Positions 15,305 through 23,023 are shown, numbered from the stretch's first letter. The stretch is 24,748 bases of DNA from DASSJM01 sp036280655 (GCA_036280655.1 DASUQI010000062.1:1-24748); one strand, 5' to 3'. Notes: generated by a model from the sequence alone, not told the origin. Program-made: numbers and translations.

Positions 15305-16684
15305 TCAGCCGAGCGGCACCTCCGGAACGCCGGCCAGCGCGGCCTCCTCCGCCGCCGGGTCGAACTCCACCTCCGGCAGGCGGTCGTTCAGGTAGTCGTC
15401 GTACGCCTGCATGTCGAAGTGCCCGTGCCCGGACAGCCCGAGCAGGATCACGCGCTCCTCGCCCTGCTCGCGCGCCGCGATCGCCTCGTTCAGGGCACCG
15501 CGGATCGCGTGCGCAGACTCGGGGGCCGGGATGATCCCCTCGGTCTTGGCGAACTGCACGGCCGCCTCGAACACCTCGTTCTGCGTGTACGCCGCGGCCT
15601 CCATGTGCCCGTGCTTGACCAGGAGGGACAGCGACGGCGAGTCGCCGTGGTACCGCAGGCCGCCGGCGTGCACCGGTGCGGGCACGAAGTCGTGTCCGAG
15701 TGTGTACATCGGCAGCAGCGGGGTCATCATGCCGGTGTCGCCGAAGTCGTAGGCGAACTTCCCCTTCGTGAGCGTCGGGCAGGCCGCCGGCTCCGTCGCG
15801 AGGAACCGCATGCTCGGCGTCTCGCCGCGGAGTCGCCCCGCCATGAACGGGTAGGAGAGGCCGCCGAAGTTCGAGCCGCCGCCGACGCATCCGACGACGA
15901 CGTCGGGGACGTCCCCGGCCATCTCCATCTGCAGCCGGGCCTCGAGCCCGACGATCGTCTGGTGCAGCAGGACGTGGTTCAGGACCGACCCGAGCGAGTA
16001 CTTCGTGTCCTCGTTCGTGGCCGCGATCTCGATCGCCTCGCTGATCGCGATCCCGAGCGATCCCGTCGAGTCCGGATGCGCCTCGAGGATCTTCTTCCCC
16101 GCCTCCGTGGTCGACGTCGGCGACGGTCGCACCTCGGCGCCGAACGTCTCCATGAAGATCCGCCGGTACGGCTTCTGCTCGTACGAGGCCTTCACCATGA
16201 ACACGAGGCACTCGAGCCCGAAGAAGCTGCACGCCATCGCGAGCGACGAGCCCCACTGGCCCGCGCCGGTCTCGGTGGAGATGCGTTTCGTGCCGGCCTG
16301 CTTGTTGTAGAAGGCCTGCGCCACGGCGGTGTTGGGCTTGTGGGAGCCGGCGGGCGAGGTGCCCTCGTACTTGAAGTAGATCCTCGCGGGCGTGTCGAGC
16401 GCGCGCTCGAGCCGGATCGCGCGATGGAGCGGGGTCGTCCTCCACAGCCGGTAGACGTCGAGCACCTCGCCGGGGATGTCGATCCACTCGTCGGTAGAGA
16501 CCTCCTGCAGGATCAGCGCCTCGGGGAACAGCGGCGCGAGCAGGTCCGGCGTGATCGGCTCCTTGGTCCCCGGATGCAGGGGCGGCAGCGGCTGGACCCC
16601 CGACTGCGCCATCACCGGCAGCAGGTTCTGCCATGCGGTCGGGATCTGGTCGGGCGGGAGGTCGAAACGGGTGCGCTCGCTCAT
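15305..16684 (-). CDS. trpB: TrpB-like pyridoxal-phosphate enzyme (TrpB2 type)
   Basis: 459 residues, longer than TrpB1 (about 400). PLP lysine is Lys116 in GTSPAGSHKPNTA; ETGAGQWGSSLA near 138-149 has the Trp typical of TrpB2, and the phosphate-binding glycine loop is GCVGGGSNFGG near 265-275. The N-terminal extension (DLPPDQIPTAWQNLLPVM...PLHPG) is also TrpB2-like. The family condenses indole and serine to tryptophan. TrpB2 enzymes often act without TrpA and may salvage indole or act on other substrates. No trpA or other trp gene is nearby, which fits a stand-alone role. A GGAGGT Shine-Dalgarno lies 6 nt from ATG 16684. Confidence 0.92.
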   Translation of the reverse strand: MSERTRFDLPPDQIPTAWQNLLPVMAQSGVQPLPPLHPGTKEPITPDLLAPLFPEALILQEVSTDEWIDIPGEVLDVYRLWRTTPLHRAIRLERALDTPARIYFKYEGTSPAGSHKPNTAVAQAFYNKQAGTKRISTETGAGQWGSSLAMACSFFGLECLVFMVKASYEQKPYRRIFMETFGAEVRPSPTSTTEAGKKILEAHPDSTGSLGIAISEAIEIAATNEDTKYSLGSVLNHVLLHQTIVGLEARLQMEMAGDVPDVVVGCVGGGSNFGGLSYPFMAGRLRGETPSMRFLATEPAACPTLTKGKFAYDFGDTGMMTPLLPMYTLGHDFVPAPVHAGGLRYHGDSPSLSLLVKHGHMEAAAYTQNEVFEAAVQFAKTEGIIPAPESAHAIRGALNEAIAAREQGEERVILLGLSGHGHFDMQAYDDYLNDRLPEVEFDPAAEEAALAGVPEVPLG

Positions 16685-16719
16685 CGGGATACCTCCAGGG
16701 CCGAGGGAAGCAGGCGCCG

Positions 16720-16725
16720 AGCCTA
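16720..16725 (-). promoter_or_regulatory. Candidate -10 element (TAGGCT) of the TrpB2 gene
   Basis: TAGGCT on the minus strand, 35 nt before ATG 16684, giving a leader of about 28 nt with GGAGGT. It indicates transcription independent of the upstream glucose-6-phosphate dehydrogenase gene. Confidence 0.45.
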
Positions 16726-16769
16726 CCCGGAACCGGCGCCGCAGCGCCAGCGTGCATCCGATGAAGCCG

Positions 16770-18254
16770 CTACGACTCCTGTTCCCAGACCAACGGGTAG
16801 GCCCGGCTGCGGTAGTCGTGCGGCGCCTGGATCCCCGTCAGGTGCCAGGCCCTCGGCGCGACCAACGTGTCGGCCTCCGGCGGCCCCCAGCTGCCCGGCT
16901 CGTAGGCGCAGACCTTCGGGGGGTCGTCCAGGATCGGCTGCAGGATCTCCCACGCTCGTTCGACCCCGTCCTGTCGGATGAACAGGGAGTGGTCGCCGCG
17001 CATCGCCTCGAGGATCAGGAGCTCATAGGCGTCCGAGATCTCTGAGCCCGCGAAGTCCTCCGCGTAGTCGAACTCCATCGCGACGCGCCCGAGCCGCATG
17101 CCCGGTCCCGGCTGCTTGGCGTTCACCGCGATCGTGATGCCCTCGTTGGGCTGGACCCGGATCGTGAGGTGGTCGCGCATCGGCAGGCCGATCTCCTCGC
17201 GCCCCTTGAAAACGTTGAACGGCACCTTGCGGAACTTCAGCGTGATCTCGCTCACCTTGTCGCCCAGCGCCTTGCCGGCGCGCAGGTAGAAGGGCACCCC
17301 CGCCCAGCGCCAGTTGTCGATGTCGAGCTCCATCGCCGAGAACGTCTCGGTGGTCGAGTCAGCGCTGACGCCCGGCTCGTCGAGATATCCCTCGTACTGG
17401 CCGCGCACGACGCGCTCCGGGTTCGCGATCTCGGTGGCTCGCAGCGCCTTCACGGTCTCGTCGCGCAGGCGGTCGGGCTCGAACGACACGGGCGGCTCCA
17501 TCGCGACGAACGTCATCACCTGGAACAGGTGGGTCGAGATCATGTCGCGGATGTTCCCCACTTGCTCGTAGAAGGCGCCTCGTCCCTCGATCCCGATGTT
17601 CTCGGCCACCGTGATCTGCACGTGGTCGATGTACCGGCGGTTCCAGATCGGCTCGAACATCCCGTTCGCGAACCGGAAGGCCAGGATGTTCTGGACCGTC
17701 TCCTTCCCGAGGTAGTGGTCGATGCGGAAGACCTGCGACTCGTGGAAGACGGAATGGATCACCCGGTTGAGCTCTCGTGCCGACTCGATATCACGCCCGA
17801 ACGGCTTCTCGAGCACGATCTTCGCGTTCTCCTGCAGGCCGGCCTCGCCGATCCGTCGAACGATGTCGCCGTAGACGTCGGGCGGGACGGCCGCGTCGAA
17901 GAACCGCCGCCCCTCCGTGCCGAACTCCGCGTCCACCTTCTCCAGGTGCTCGCGGAGGCCGCTCAGCGCCCCCTCGTCCGCGAAGCCTCCCTGGCGGTAC
18001 GAGAGGCGGGGGACGAACGCGTCCCAGGCGTCGCCGACCGGCGGCTCGTCGGAGAACTGCTTGATGTTGTCGAACGCGTACTCGCGGAACTCCTCGTCGG
18101 TCATCCGCGAACGCGCGTAGCCGACGAGCGCGAAACCCTTCGGCAGGTGGCCGTCGCTCCACAGGTGCCAGAACGCGGGGAGCAGCTTGCGCTTGGTGAG
18201 GTCCCCGGTGGCGCCGAAGAGCACGACCGCCTGCGACGAGATCTTGCGCGCCAT
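16770..18254 (-). CDS. zwf: Glucose-6-phosphate 1-dehydrogenase
   Basis: 494 residues, full length for the family. It oxidises glucose 6-phosphate to 6-phosphogluconolactone with NADP+, the first step of the oxidative pentose phosphate pathway. Markers are the dinucleotide loop VVLFGATGDLTKRKLLPAF at 10-28, EKPFGRD at 149-155, the active-site peptide RIDHYLGKE at 177-185, and catalytic His242 in NIRDMISTHLFQ. ATG 18254 shares its A with the TGA of the upstream Rieske gene (TGATG), so the two are coupled. No opcA, gnd, tal/tkt or devB homolog is in the window, which is unlike the usual actinobacterial zwf neighbourhood. Confidence 0.96.
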   Translation of the reverse strand: MARKISSQAVVLFGATGDLTKRKLLPAFWHLWSDGHLPKGFALVGYARSRMTDEEFREYAFDNIKQFSDEPPVGDAWDAFVPRLSYRQGGFADEGALSGLREHLEKVDAEFGTEGRRFFDAAVPPDVYGDIVRRIGEAGLQENAKIVLEKPFGRDIESARELNRVIHSVFHESQVFRIDHYLGKETVQNILAFRFANGMFEPIWNRRYIDHVQITVAENIGIEGRGAFYEQVGNIRDMISTHLFQVMTFVAMEPPVSFEPDRLRDETVKALRATEIANPERVVRGQYEGYLDEPGVSADSTTETFSAMELDIDNWRWAGVPFYLRAGKALGDKVSEITLKFRKVPFNVFKGREEIGLPMRDHLTIRVQPNEGITIAVNAKQPGPGMRLGRVAMEFDYAEDFAGSEISDAYELLILEAMRGDHSLFIRQDGVERAWEILQPILDDPPKVCAYEPGSWGPPEADTLVAPRAWHLTGIQAPHDYRSRAYPLVWEQES

Positions 18255-18589
18255 CACCGACCTCCGTCCAACGGCGGCCCAACCTCGACCCACGCGTCCT
18301 CGACCCGGACGGCGTAGACGGGAACGGGGTCGACGGCGGGGCCAGCCAGCGGCTCCCCCGTCGCGAGGTCGAACTCGCTCTCGTGGCACGGACACACGAC
18401 CGAGTCCTCCTGGGCGCCGAGCGCACCTTCGGCGAGCGAGCACCCCTCGTGCGTGCATTCGTCCGCGAACGCGTACAGCTCGTTCTCGACGTGGGCGATC
18501 GCCACCCGGAGGCCGGGGAGGTCGAACGAGCGCAGCTCGCCCTCGGGAACCTCGGCGAGCGATCCGACGCGCCGGTAGCTCTGGTCCAC
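18254..18589 (-). CDS. Rieske [2Fe-2S] ferredoxin-like protein
   Basis: 111 residues, one Rieske domain. The cluster ligands are in CTHEGCSL (near 44-51) and CPCHESEF (near 65-72), i.e. C-x-H...C-x2-H, with 18 residues between the two boxes where 16-17 is usual. A Gly/Pro-rich C-terminal strand region follows (TGEPLAGPAVDPVPVYAVRV). No membrane anchor or Tat signal is present, so it is cytosolic, like dioxygenase ferredoxins or the NirD-type small subunit. GTG 18589 is the start, and its stop overlaps the zwf ATG by 1 nt. It lies 55 bp after the CDP-alcohol phosphatidyltransferase. The electron partner is unknown; no oxygenase or reductase adjoins it. Confidence 0.9.
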   Translation of the reverse strand: MDQSYRRVGSLAEVPEGELRSFDLPGLRVAIAHVENELYAFADECTHEGCSLAEGALGAQEDSVVCPCHESEFDLATGEPLAGPAVDPVPVYAVRVEDAWVEVGPPLDGGR

Positions 18590-18644
18590 GTCGGCATCTT
18601 CGCCCAGGCGGCGCCGTCGGTACAGCCCGCCGCCGAGGGGTGGC

Positions 18645-19331
18645 TCAGCCGACCGTGGCCCGGCCGCGGTCCCGCGGCGCGCCGGCGGCGACCCTCGTCA
18701 CGGCGGACCACACCCGTTGGACGAGCGTCACCGCGCCGAGCACCGTCAGGACGGCGAGCGCAGGGAGCAGCGCCCCCGGCACCGGCAGGCCGATCATCAT
18801 CGCCACGTAGCGTTCGAGGCGCTGGAAGTAGCCCTCCGTGAGCTCCACGGCGGCGGCCTCGGCCTCCGCCCGGACGTGGCTCACCCCGAGGGCGATCACG
18901 AGGGTGGCCAGGGCGAGCGCCGCCTCGAGCCGCAGCCCCTGGCCCTCGAGCGCCCAGAACAGACACCCGAACAGGATCACGTCGGCGACACGATCGAGGA
19001 CGGAGTCGAGGAACGCGCCGGCGCGGCTCGCCTGACCGCGGAGCCGCGCGACCGACCCGTCGAAGATGTCGCACAGCCCGGCCGGGATCAGCAAGAGCCC
19101 TGCAGCGAGGAACGAACCGCGGAGCAGCAAGACCCCTACGAGGACATTCAGCGCGAGGCCGAGGAGCGTGAGCTGCCAGGGACGGACCCCGGCCCGGTAC
19201 AGCCCGGCGAGGACGACGCGGTACGGCCACGTGAACACCCACCGCATCGGCTTGGCGGCGAGACCCTCGGCGCTGCGCGGCGCCGGCATGTCGCGGATCC
19301 GGGCCCGGTCGTCGGAGCCCTGGCCGTTCAC
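18645..19331 (-). CDS. CDP-alcohol phosphatidyltransferase
   Basis: 228 residues with about six membrane helices. The family signature D-x2-D-G-x2-A-R-x8-G-x3-D-x3-D is complete in CDIFDGSVARLRGQ...GAFLDSVLD (near 88-114). It transfers a phosphatidyl group from CDP-diacylglycerol to an alcohol such as glycerol phosphate, inositol phosphate or a related acceptor. Acceptor specificity cannot be read directly. A TAGCCT -10 lies 7 nt before GTG 19331, a leaderless arrangement with no Shine-Dalgarno. ATG 19287 (MPAPR) is an internal alternative. It heads a probable operon with the Rieske and zwf genes. Confidence 0.92.
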   Translation of the reverse strand: MNGQGSDDRARIRDMPAPRSAEGLAAKPMRWVFTWPYRVVLAGLYRAGVRPWQLTLLGLALNVLVGVLLLRGSFLAAGLLLIPAGLCDIFDGSVARLRGQASRAGAFLDSVLDRVADVILFGCLFWALEGQGLRLEAALALATLVIALGVSHVRAEAEAAAVELTEGYFQRLERYVAMMIGLPVPGALLPALAVLTVLGAVTLVQRVWSAVTRVAAGAPRDRGRATVG

Positions 19332-19338
19332 ACCATGG

Positions 19339-19344
19339 AGGCTA
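19339..19344 (-). promoter_or_regulatory. Candidate -10 element (TAGCCT), leaderless, lipid synthase operon
   Basis: TAGCCT on the minus strand, 7 nt before GTG 19331. It supports this GTG as the true, leaderless start. Confidence 0.5.
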
Positions 19345-19382
19345 GCGTCACGCGCTCGGCGCCGCAGCCCGCGGACGGTCGG

Positions 19383-19916
19383 TCAGGCTCGTGGCTCGAA
19401 GCCGACCACGCGGTAGCGGAACGCCCCGCCGGGAGCCTCGTACGTGATCTCGTCGTCGAGGCGGGCGCCCAGCACGGCGCTGCCGAGCGGCGAGGTCGTC
19501 GTGATCGTGCGGACGCCGGAGGCTCGCTCCTCCGCCGACTCCGCGAGCAGGTACGCCTCGTCCTCGGGGTCGTCGTCGTCGAGCGGTCGCAGCGTGACGA
19601 ACATCCCGGCGGCCACGACCTCCGAGTCGGATGGCGTCTCGACGATCTCGGGATCCCGCAGCATCCGTTCGAGGGTGCGGATCCGCGACTCCATGAGGGC
19701 CTGCTCGTTCTTGGCGGCGTCGTACTCGGCGTTCTCGCGGATGTCGCCGTGCTCGCGCGCGGCCTTCAGCCGCTCGGCGATGTGCGTCCGGCCCCCGGTC
19801 GTGAGCTCGGTCAGCTCGCCCTTCAGGCGCAGGTAGGCGTCCAGGGTGAGCGTGGCCGTCGGCTCGTGTCCGGGCTTGCGCGGCGGGCGGCTCGCGAGTT
19901 CTTCGGGCAGTTCCAT
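19383..19916 (-). CDS. greA: GreA/GreB-type transcript cleavage factor
   Basis: 177 residues. The N-terminal coiled coil carries the acidic tip GDIRENAEYDAAKNEQ, where Asp58 and Glu61 correspond to the catalytic pair that stimulates RNA cleavage by stalled RNA polymerase. The C-terminal FKBP-like domain ends with SPLGSAVLGARLDDEITYEAPGG near 144-166. It has about 17 extra N-terminal residues (MELPEELASRPPRKPGH) compared with typical GreA, and an Asp/Glu-rich insertion DDDDPED near 113-119. A TAGGCT -10 lies 10 nt before ATG 19916, nearly leaderless. Rescue of backtracked RNA polymerase is the expected role. Confidence 0.93.
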   Translation of the reverse strand: MELPEELASRPPRKPGHEPTATLTLDAYLRLKGELTELTTGGRTHIAERLKAAREHGDIRENAEYDAAKNEQALMESRIRTLERMLRDPEIVETPSDSEVVAAGMFVTLRPLDDDDPEDEAYLLAESAEERASGVRTITTTSPLGSAVLGARLDDEITYEAPGGAFRYRVVGFEPRA

Positions 19917-19926
19917 ACGCCGGGCG

Positions 19927-19932
19927 AGCCTA
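19927..19932 (-). promoter_or_regulatory. Candidate -10 element (TAGGCT, as TGATAGGCT), greA
   Basis: TAGGCT on the minus strand, 10 nt before ATG 19916, preceded by TGA. No Shine-Dalgarno lies between it and the ATG. Confidence 0.45.
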
Positions 19933-19982
19933 TCAAGCCGCGTTCGTGGTCCTTCCGAGCGCGGTGAGCCCGAACCGACGGA

Positions 19983-21419
19983 CTACTCCGCGAAGAAGAT
20001 GTTCTTCACCTCGGTGTAGAGGTTCACGGCGTGCATGCCCATCTCGCGCCCGATGCCGCTCGTCTTGTAGCCGCCGAACGGCGCCTCCGTGTGGACGCTG
20101 TGCGCCGAGTTCACCGAGAGCACGCCCGTGCGGATGCCCTTCGCGACCCGGATCGCCCTGCCCAGGTCGCGGGTCCAGATCGAGCCCGAAAGCCCGTAGG
20201 GCGTGTCGTTCGCGAGGCGGATCGCCTCCTCCTCCGTGTCGAACGGCATGATGCAGGCGACCGGCCCGAAGATCTCCTCCTGGGCGACCCGCCACGAGTT
20301 GTCCACGTCGGCGAGGATCGCCGGGCGCAGGAAGAACCCGCCCTTCGGCTCGGAGGGGACCTCGCCGCCGGTGACGAGGCGCGCGCCCTCGTCGATCCCG
20401 AGCGAGATGTAGTCGAGCGAGGTTCGGCGCTGCGCGTCCGAGATCATCGGGCCGAGGTCCGTGGATTCCTCCTGGGGCATGCCCACGCGGAGCTCGGTCG
20501 TGCGCTTGGCCATGCGTTCGATGAACTCGTCGTAGACCGGACGCTCGACGAACATCCGCGCGCGCGACGTGCAGTCCTGCCCCGTGTTGTCGAAGATCGA
20601 CCACATCGAGCGCTCGACGCACACGTCCATGTCCGCGTCGGCGAACACGACGTTGGCCGACTTGCCCCCGAGCTCGAGCGACACGCGCGTGATGTTGTCC
20701 GCGCACTGCTTCATGATCTGCGCGCCCACCGCCGTAGAGCCCGTGAACCCGACCTTCGAGACCCGCGGGTCGGAGACGAGCGCCGAGCCGACCGACGACC
20801 CCGGTCCGGGGAGCACGCTCATCGTCTCGGGCGGCAGGCCGGCCTCCACGAGGAGGTCGGCCAGCATCAGGACCGAGAGCGGCGTGTAGGTCGCGGGCTT
20901 GACGACGATCGTGTTGCCGCACGCGAGCGCGGGCCCGATCTTCCAGGACGCGATCGTGAGCGGGAAGTTCCACGGCACGATGAGCGCGCAGACGCCGACG
21001 GGCTCGCGGATCGAGACGTCGAGCCCCGGATCCTGCACCGGGATCGTCTCCCCGAAGATCTTGTTGGCGGCGCCGCCCCAGTACTCGAGGACGCCCGCCA
21101 CCGTCCGCATCTCGCCGCGCGCGGCGTTGATCGGCTTGCCGGCGTTGCGCGACTCGAGCGCGGCGAAGTCCTCGAGCCGCTCGCGGAAGAGCACCGAAGC
21201 ACGGAGCAAGACGCGGCCGCGCTCGGTGGCGTTCATCGTGCGCCACGGGCCCTCGTCGAACGCCTTCGCGGCGATGTCCACCGCCCGCTTCGCATCCTCG
21301 GGACCCGCGTCGGCGACCTGGCCCATCGCTTCGCCCGTCGCCGGTTCGATCACGTCGGAGGTCGCGCCCTCCGCGGAGGGCGTTCGCTCCCCCCCGAGGA
21401 CCAACAGGTCGGTCGTCAT
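19983..21419 (-). CDS. Aldehyde dehydrogenase (NAD(P)+-dependent, class I/betaine-aldehyde-like)
   Basis: 478 residues, full-length ALDH. Catalytic and binding residues are Asn151 in PWNFP, Glu249 in SLELGGKSANVVF, Cys283 in NTGQDC, FTGSTAVG near 225-232 for the coenzyme, and EEIFGPV plus PFGGYKTSGIGRE towards the end. It oxidises an aldehyde to the acid; substrate is not determinable, with betaine aldehyde, aminobutyraldehyde or acetaldehyde-type compounds as candidates. The start is set by GAGGGGAG 6 nt before ATG 21419; the longer open frame upstream runs through the divergent DUF1232 gene. An ethanolamine-type permease 1.6 kb away is a possible functional link. Confidence 0.93.
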   Translation of the reverse strand: MTTDLLVLGGERTPSAEGATSDVIEPATGEAMGQVADAGPEDAKRAVDIAAKAFDEGPWRTMNATERGRVLLRASVLFRERLEDFAALESRNAGKPINAARGEMRTVAGVLEYWGGAANKIFGETIPVQDPGLDVSIREPVGVCALIVPWNFPLTIASWKIGPALACGNTIVVKPATYTPLSVLMLADLLVEAGLPPETMSVLPGPGSSVGSALVSDPRVSKVGFTGSTAVGAQIMKQCADNITRVSLELGGKSANVVFADADMDVCVERSMWSIFDNTGQDCTSRARMFVERPVYDEFIERMAKRTTELRVGMPQEESTDLGPMISDAQRRTSLDYISLGIDEGARLVTGGEVPSEPKGGFFLRPAILADVDNSWRVAQEEIFGPVACIMPFDTEEEAIRLANDTPYGLSGSIWTRDLGRAIRVAKGIRTGVLSVNSAHSVHTEAPFGGYKTSGIGREMGMHAVNLYTEVKNIFFAE

Positions 21420-21450
21420 CGCTCGCTCCCCTCGCCGGTCTGAGGGGTCG

Positions 21451-21456
21451 ATGATA
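21451..21456 (-). promoter_or_regulatory. Candidate -10 element (TATCAT) of the aldehyde dehydrogenase
   Basis: TATCAT on the minus strand, 31 nt before ATG 21419. On the plus strand the same bases, ATGATA within GATGATAG, end 5 nt before the DUF1232 GTG, so the two divergent promoters probably overlap. Confidence 0.4.
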
Positions 21457-21461
21457 GGCGC

Positions 21462-21866
21462 GTGGCATGGGTCCTGATCGTCGTGGCCGCCACCATCGTG
21501 CTGTTGTGGCTGGCGCTGATCGCGTACGTGTGGATCGCCAAGCCCGACGCCGCGTCGGCGCGGGACACGGTCCGATTGATCCCCGACATCCTCCGGCTCG
21601 TTCGCCGGATCGCGGCCGACCGCTCGCAGCCCCGCGGCGTCCGCGTCCGGCTCTGGCTCCTGCTCGGTTACCTCGTGTTCCCGATCGACCTCGTCCCGGA
21701 CGTCATCCCCGGACTCGGGTACGCGGACGACGTCGTGATCGTCGCCGCCGTGCTGCGGTCCGTCGTCCGCCGGGCGGGGCCGGACGCTGTTCGGCGTCAC
21801 TGGCCGGGCACGGACGCGGGCCTGTCGACCCTGTGGCACCTCACGCGGCTGCCCGGGCGGCCCTGA
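21462..21866 (+). CDS. DUF1232 (YkvA-like) membrane protein
   Basis: 134 residues. Residues 1-25 form a transmembrane helix (WVLIVVAATIVLLWLALIAYVWI). A basic helical segment follows (about 40-62), then the DUF1232 core VRLWLLLGYLVFPIDLVPDVIPGLGYADDVVIVAAVLR near 62-99, with the family P-[IF]-D-L-x-P-D-x-I-P-x-L-G-Y-x-D-D pattern. Function of the family is not established. The GTG start lies 6 nt after GATGAT, and no Shine-Dalgarno is seen, so leaderless expression is likely. The SDR gene begins 34 bp downstream with its own -10 and Shine-Dalgarno. Confidence 0.88.
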   Translation: MAWVLIVVAATIVLLWLALIAYVWIAKPDAASARDTVRLIPDILRLVRRIAADRSQPRGVRVRLWLLLGYLVFPIDLVPDVIPGLGYADDVVIVAAVLRSVVRRAGPDAVRRHWPGTDAGLSTLWHLTRLPGRP

Positions 21867-21871
21867 CCCCG

Positions 21872-21877
21872 TATCCT
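21872..21877 (+). promoter_or_regulatory. Candidate -10 element (TATCCT), SDR gene
   Basis: TATCCT, 23 nt before ATG 21901, with GAAGGGGG as Shine-Dalgarno in between. Confidence 0.4.
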
Positions 21878-21900
21878 TCGCGCGGCGAAGGGGGTCCGAC

Positions 21901-22680
21901 ATGGGACGTCTCGACGGCAAGGTCGCGCTCATCACCGGCGGGGCGAGCGGGATGGGGGCGATCGCGTCCAAGCTGTTCTCGAGCGAGGGCGCCAAGGTCG
22001 TGCTCAGCGACGTGGCCGACGAGGCCGGCGCGTCGGTGGCCGCGGAGATCGAGGCCGCCGGGGGCGAGGCCCTCTACGTGCACGCCGACGTCTCCGACGA
22101 GGGCGACGCCTCGGCCATGGTGAGGGCTGCGGTGGACCGGTTCGGCGCCCTGCACGTCCTCTACAACAACGCCGGCGTGATGCTCGGCCAGGACGGCTCG
22201 GTCACCGACAACGACGTGTCCGTGTGGGACACGACGCTCGGGATCAACGTCAAGGGCGTGGCGTTCGGCTGCAAGCACGGGATCCCGGCGATGATCGAGT
22301 CGGGTGCCGGGTCGATCATCAACGTGGCCTCGTTCGTGGCCTGGATGGGAGCGGCGACCTCGCAGACCGCCTACACGGCGTCGAAGGGCGCGGTCCTTTC
22401 GATGACCCGGGAGATCGCGGTCGAGTACGCACGCAAGGGCATCCGGTGCAACGCCCTCTGTCCCGGCCCGATCGACACGCCGCTCCTGGCCGAGCTGCTC
22501 GCGGACCCCGCCAGGCGGCAGCGCCGGTTCGTCCACATCCCGATGGGCCGACTCGGCACGGCGGAGGAGCTCGCGAAGGCGGCCCTGTTCCTGGCGAGCG
22601 ACGACTCGTCGTTCATGACCGGGGCCTCGCTGATCGTCGACGGGGGGATCACCGCGGCCTATGTGACTCCGGAAGACTGA
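21901..22680 (+). CDS. SDR family NAD(P)-dependent oxidoreductase
   Basis: 259 residues, classical short-chain dehydrogenase. Cofactor loop TGGASGMG at 12-19, Asp37 after strand 2 (VVLSD), which favours NAD over NADP, NNAG at 89-92, structural Asn116, catalytic Ser144 with Tyr158 and Lys162 (YTASK), and the PGPIDTPL loop near 188-195. The C-terminus (FMTGASLIVDGGITAAYV) is typical of 3-oxoacyl-ACP-reductase-like or cyclopentanol-dehydrogenase-like members. The substrate cannot be assigned. A good Shine-Dalgarno lies about 6 nt before ATG 21901. Adjacent genes do not define a pathway. Confidence 0.93.
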   Translation: MGRLDGKVALITGGASGMGAIASKLFSSEGAKVVLSDVADEAGASVAAEIEAAGGEALYVHADVSDEGDASAMVRAAVDRFGALHVLYNNAGVMLGQDGSVTDNDVSVWDTTLGINVKGVAFGCKHGIPAMIESGAGSIINVASFVAWMGAATSQTAYTASKGAVLSMTREIAVEYARKGIRCNALCPGPIDTPLLAELLADPARRQRRFVHIPMGRLGTAEELAKAALFLASDDSSFMTGASLIVDGGITAAYVTPED

Positions 22681-22714
22681 AGCAATAGTCCTCGGGGGAC
22701 GATAGTAAGTAACC

Positions 22715-22996
22715 ATGGAGGCGTTGATCGCCGTCGGCGGACTCAGACCGCCCGTGAGCGCGGGCCCCGGCGGCTGGGATTGGTGGACCCTCGCCGGGGC
22801 GCTGGGGCTCTTCCTCCTCATGGAGACCGCACGCCGGCGGCCGCCCCTTGTACTCGCGATCGCGCTCGCTGCGCTCGGTGGCTTGATCGTCGCCGACTTG
22901 ATCGAGGCCTTCGGCGTCGTCCCGGTCTGGGGCTTGCTCTTGATGTTCACCCTGGCGCGCACCGTCCGTCGGAACGGCCGTCGCTCTCAGGTTTGA
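22715..22996 (+). CDS. Small membrane protein, unknown function
   Basis: 93 residues. Not recognised. Two or three hydrophobic helices: about 24-38 (WTLAGALGLFLLMET), 43-62 (PPLVLAIALAALGGLIVADL) and 65-82 (AFGVVPVWGLLLMFTLAR), ending in a basic tail (RRNGRRSQ) that suggests a cytoplasmic C-terminus. A GATAGT/TAGTAA hexamer lies 6-8 nt before ATG 22715, a possible leaderless start, in a short stretch of unusually low GC (22675-22715). It is followed after 60 bp by the permease gene. It could be an accessory to the permease, but nothing in the sequence shows it. Confidence 0.65.
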   Translation: MEALIAVGGLRPPVSAGPGGWDWWTLAGALGLFLLMETARRRPPLVLAIALAALGGLIVADLIEAFGVVPVWGLLLMFTLARTVRRNGRRSQV

Positions 22997-23023
22997 CAGG
23001 GCTCGACGCCCTGAGGCTCAATT
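22993..23023 (+). promoter_or_regulatory. Permease promoter region with perfect TTGACA and inverted repeat
   Basis: TTGACA (22993-22998) overlaps the stop of the small membrane gene. It is followed by the inverted repeat CAGGGC-TCGAC-GCCCTG (22997-23013). The best -10 guesses are CTCAAT at 23017-23022 (18-nt spacer) or TCAATT, neither strong. The repeat would sit between -35 and -10, as an operator often does. Confidence 0.35.

Noticed and set aside
16770..18458. Glucose-6-phosphate dehydrogenase extended upstream to 18458
   Set aside because: The extension lies over the Rieske gene in another frame; ATG 18254 begins a standard family N-terminus.
20031..21443. A 470-residue plus-strand frame opposite the aldehyde dehydrogenase
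   Set aside because: Shadow frame; all ALDH catalytic motifs are on the minus strand.
19983..21995. Aldehyde dehydrogenase read as a 670-residue protein from 21995
   Set aside because: The extra 192 residues lie antisense to the DUF1232 and SDR genes and have shadow composition; ATG 21419 has a good Shine-Dalgarno.
22688..22700. GTCC-TCGGG-GGAC as a terminator after the SDR gene
   Set aside because: Only a 4-bp stem with no U-tract; too weak to support.
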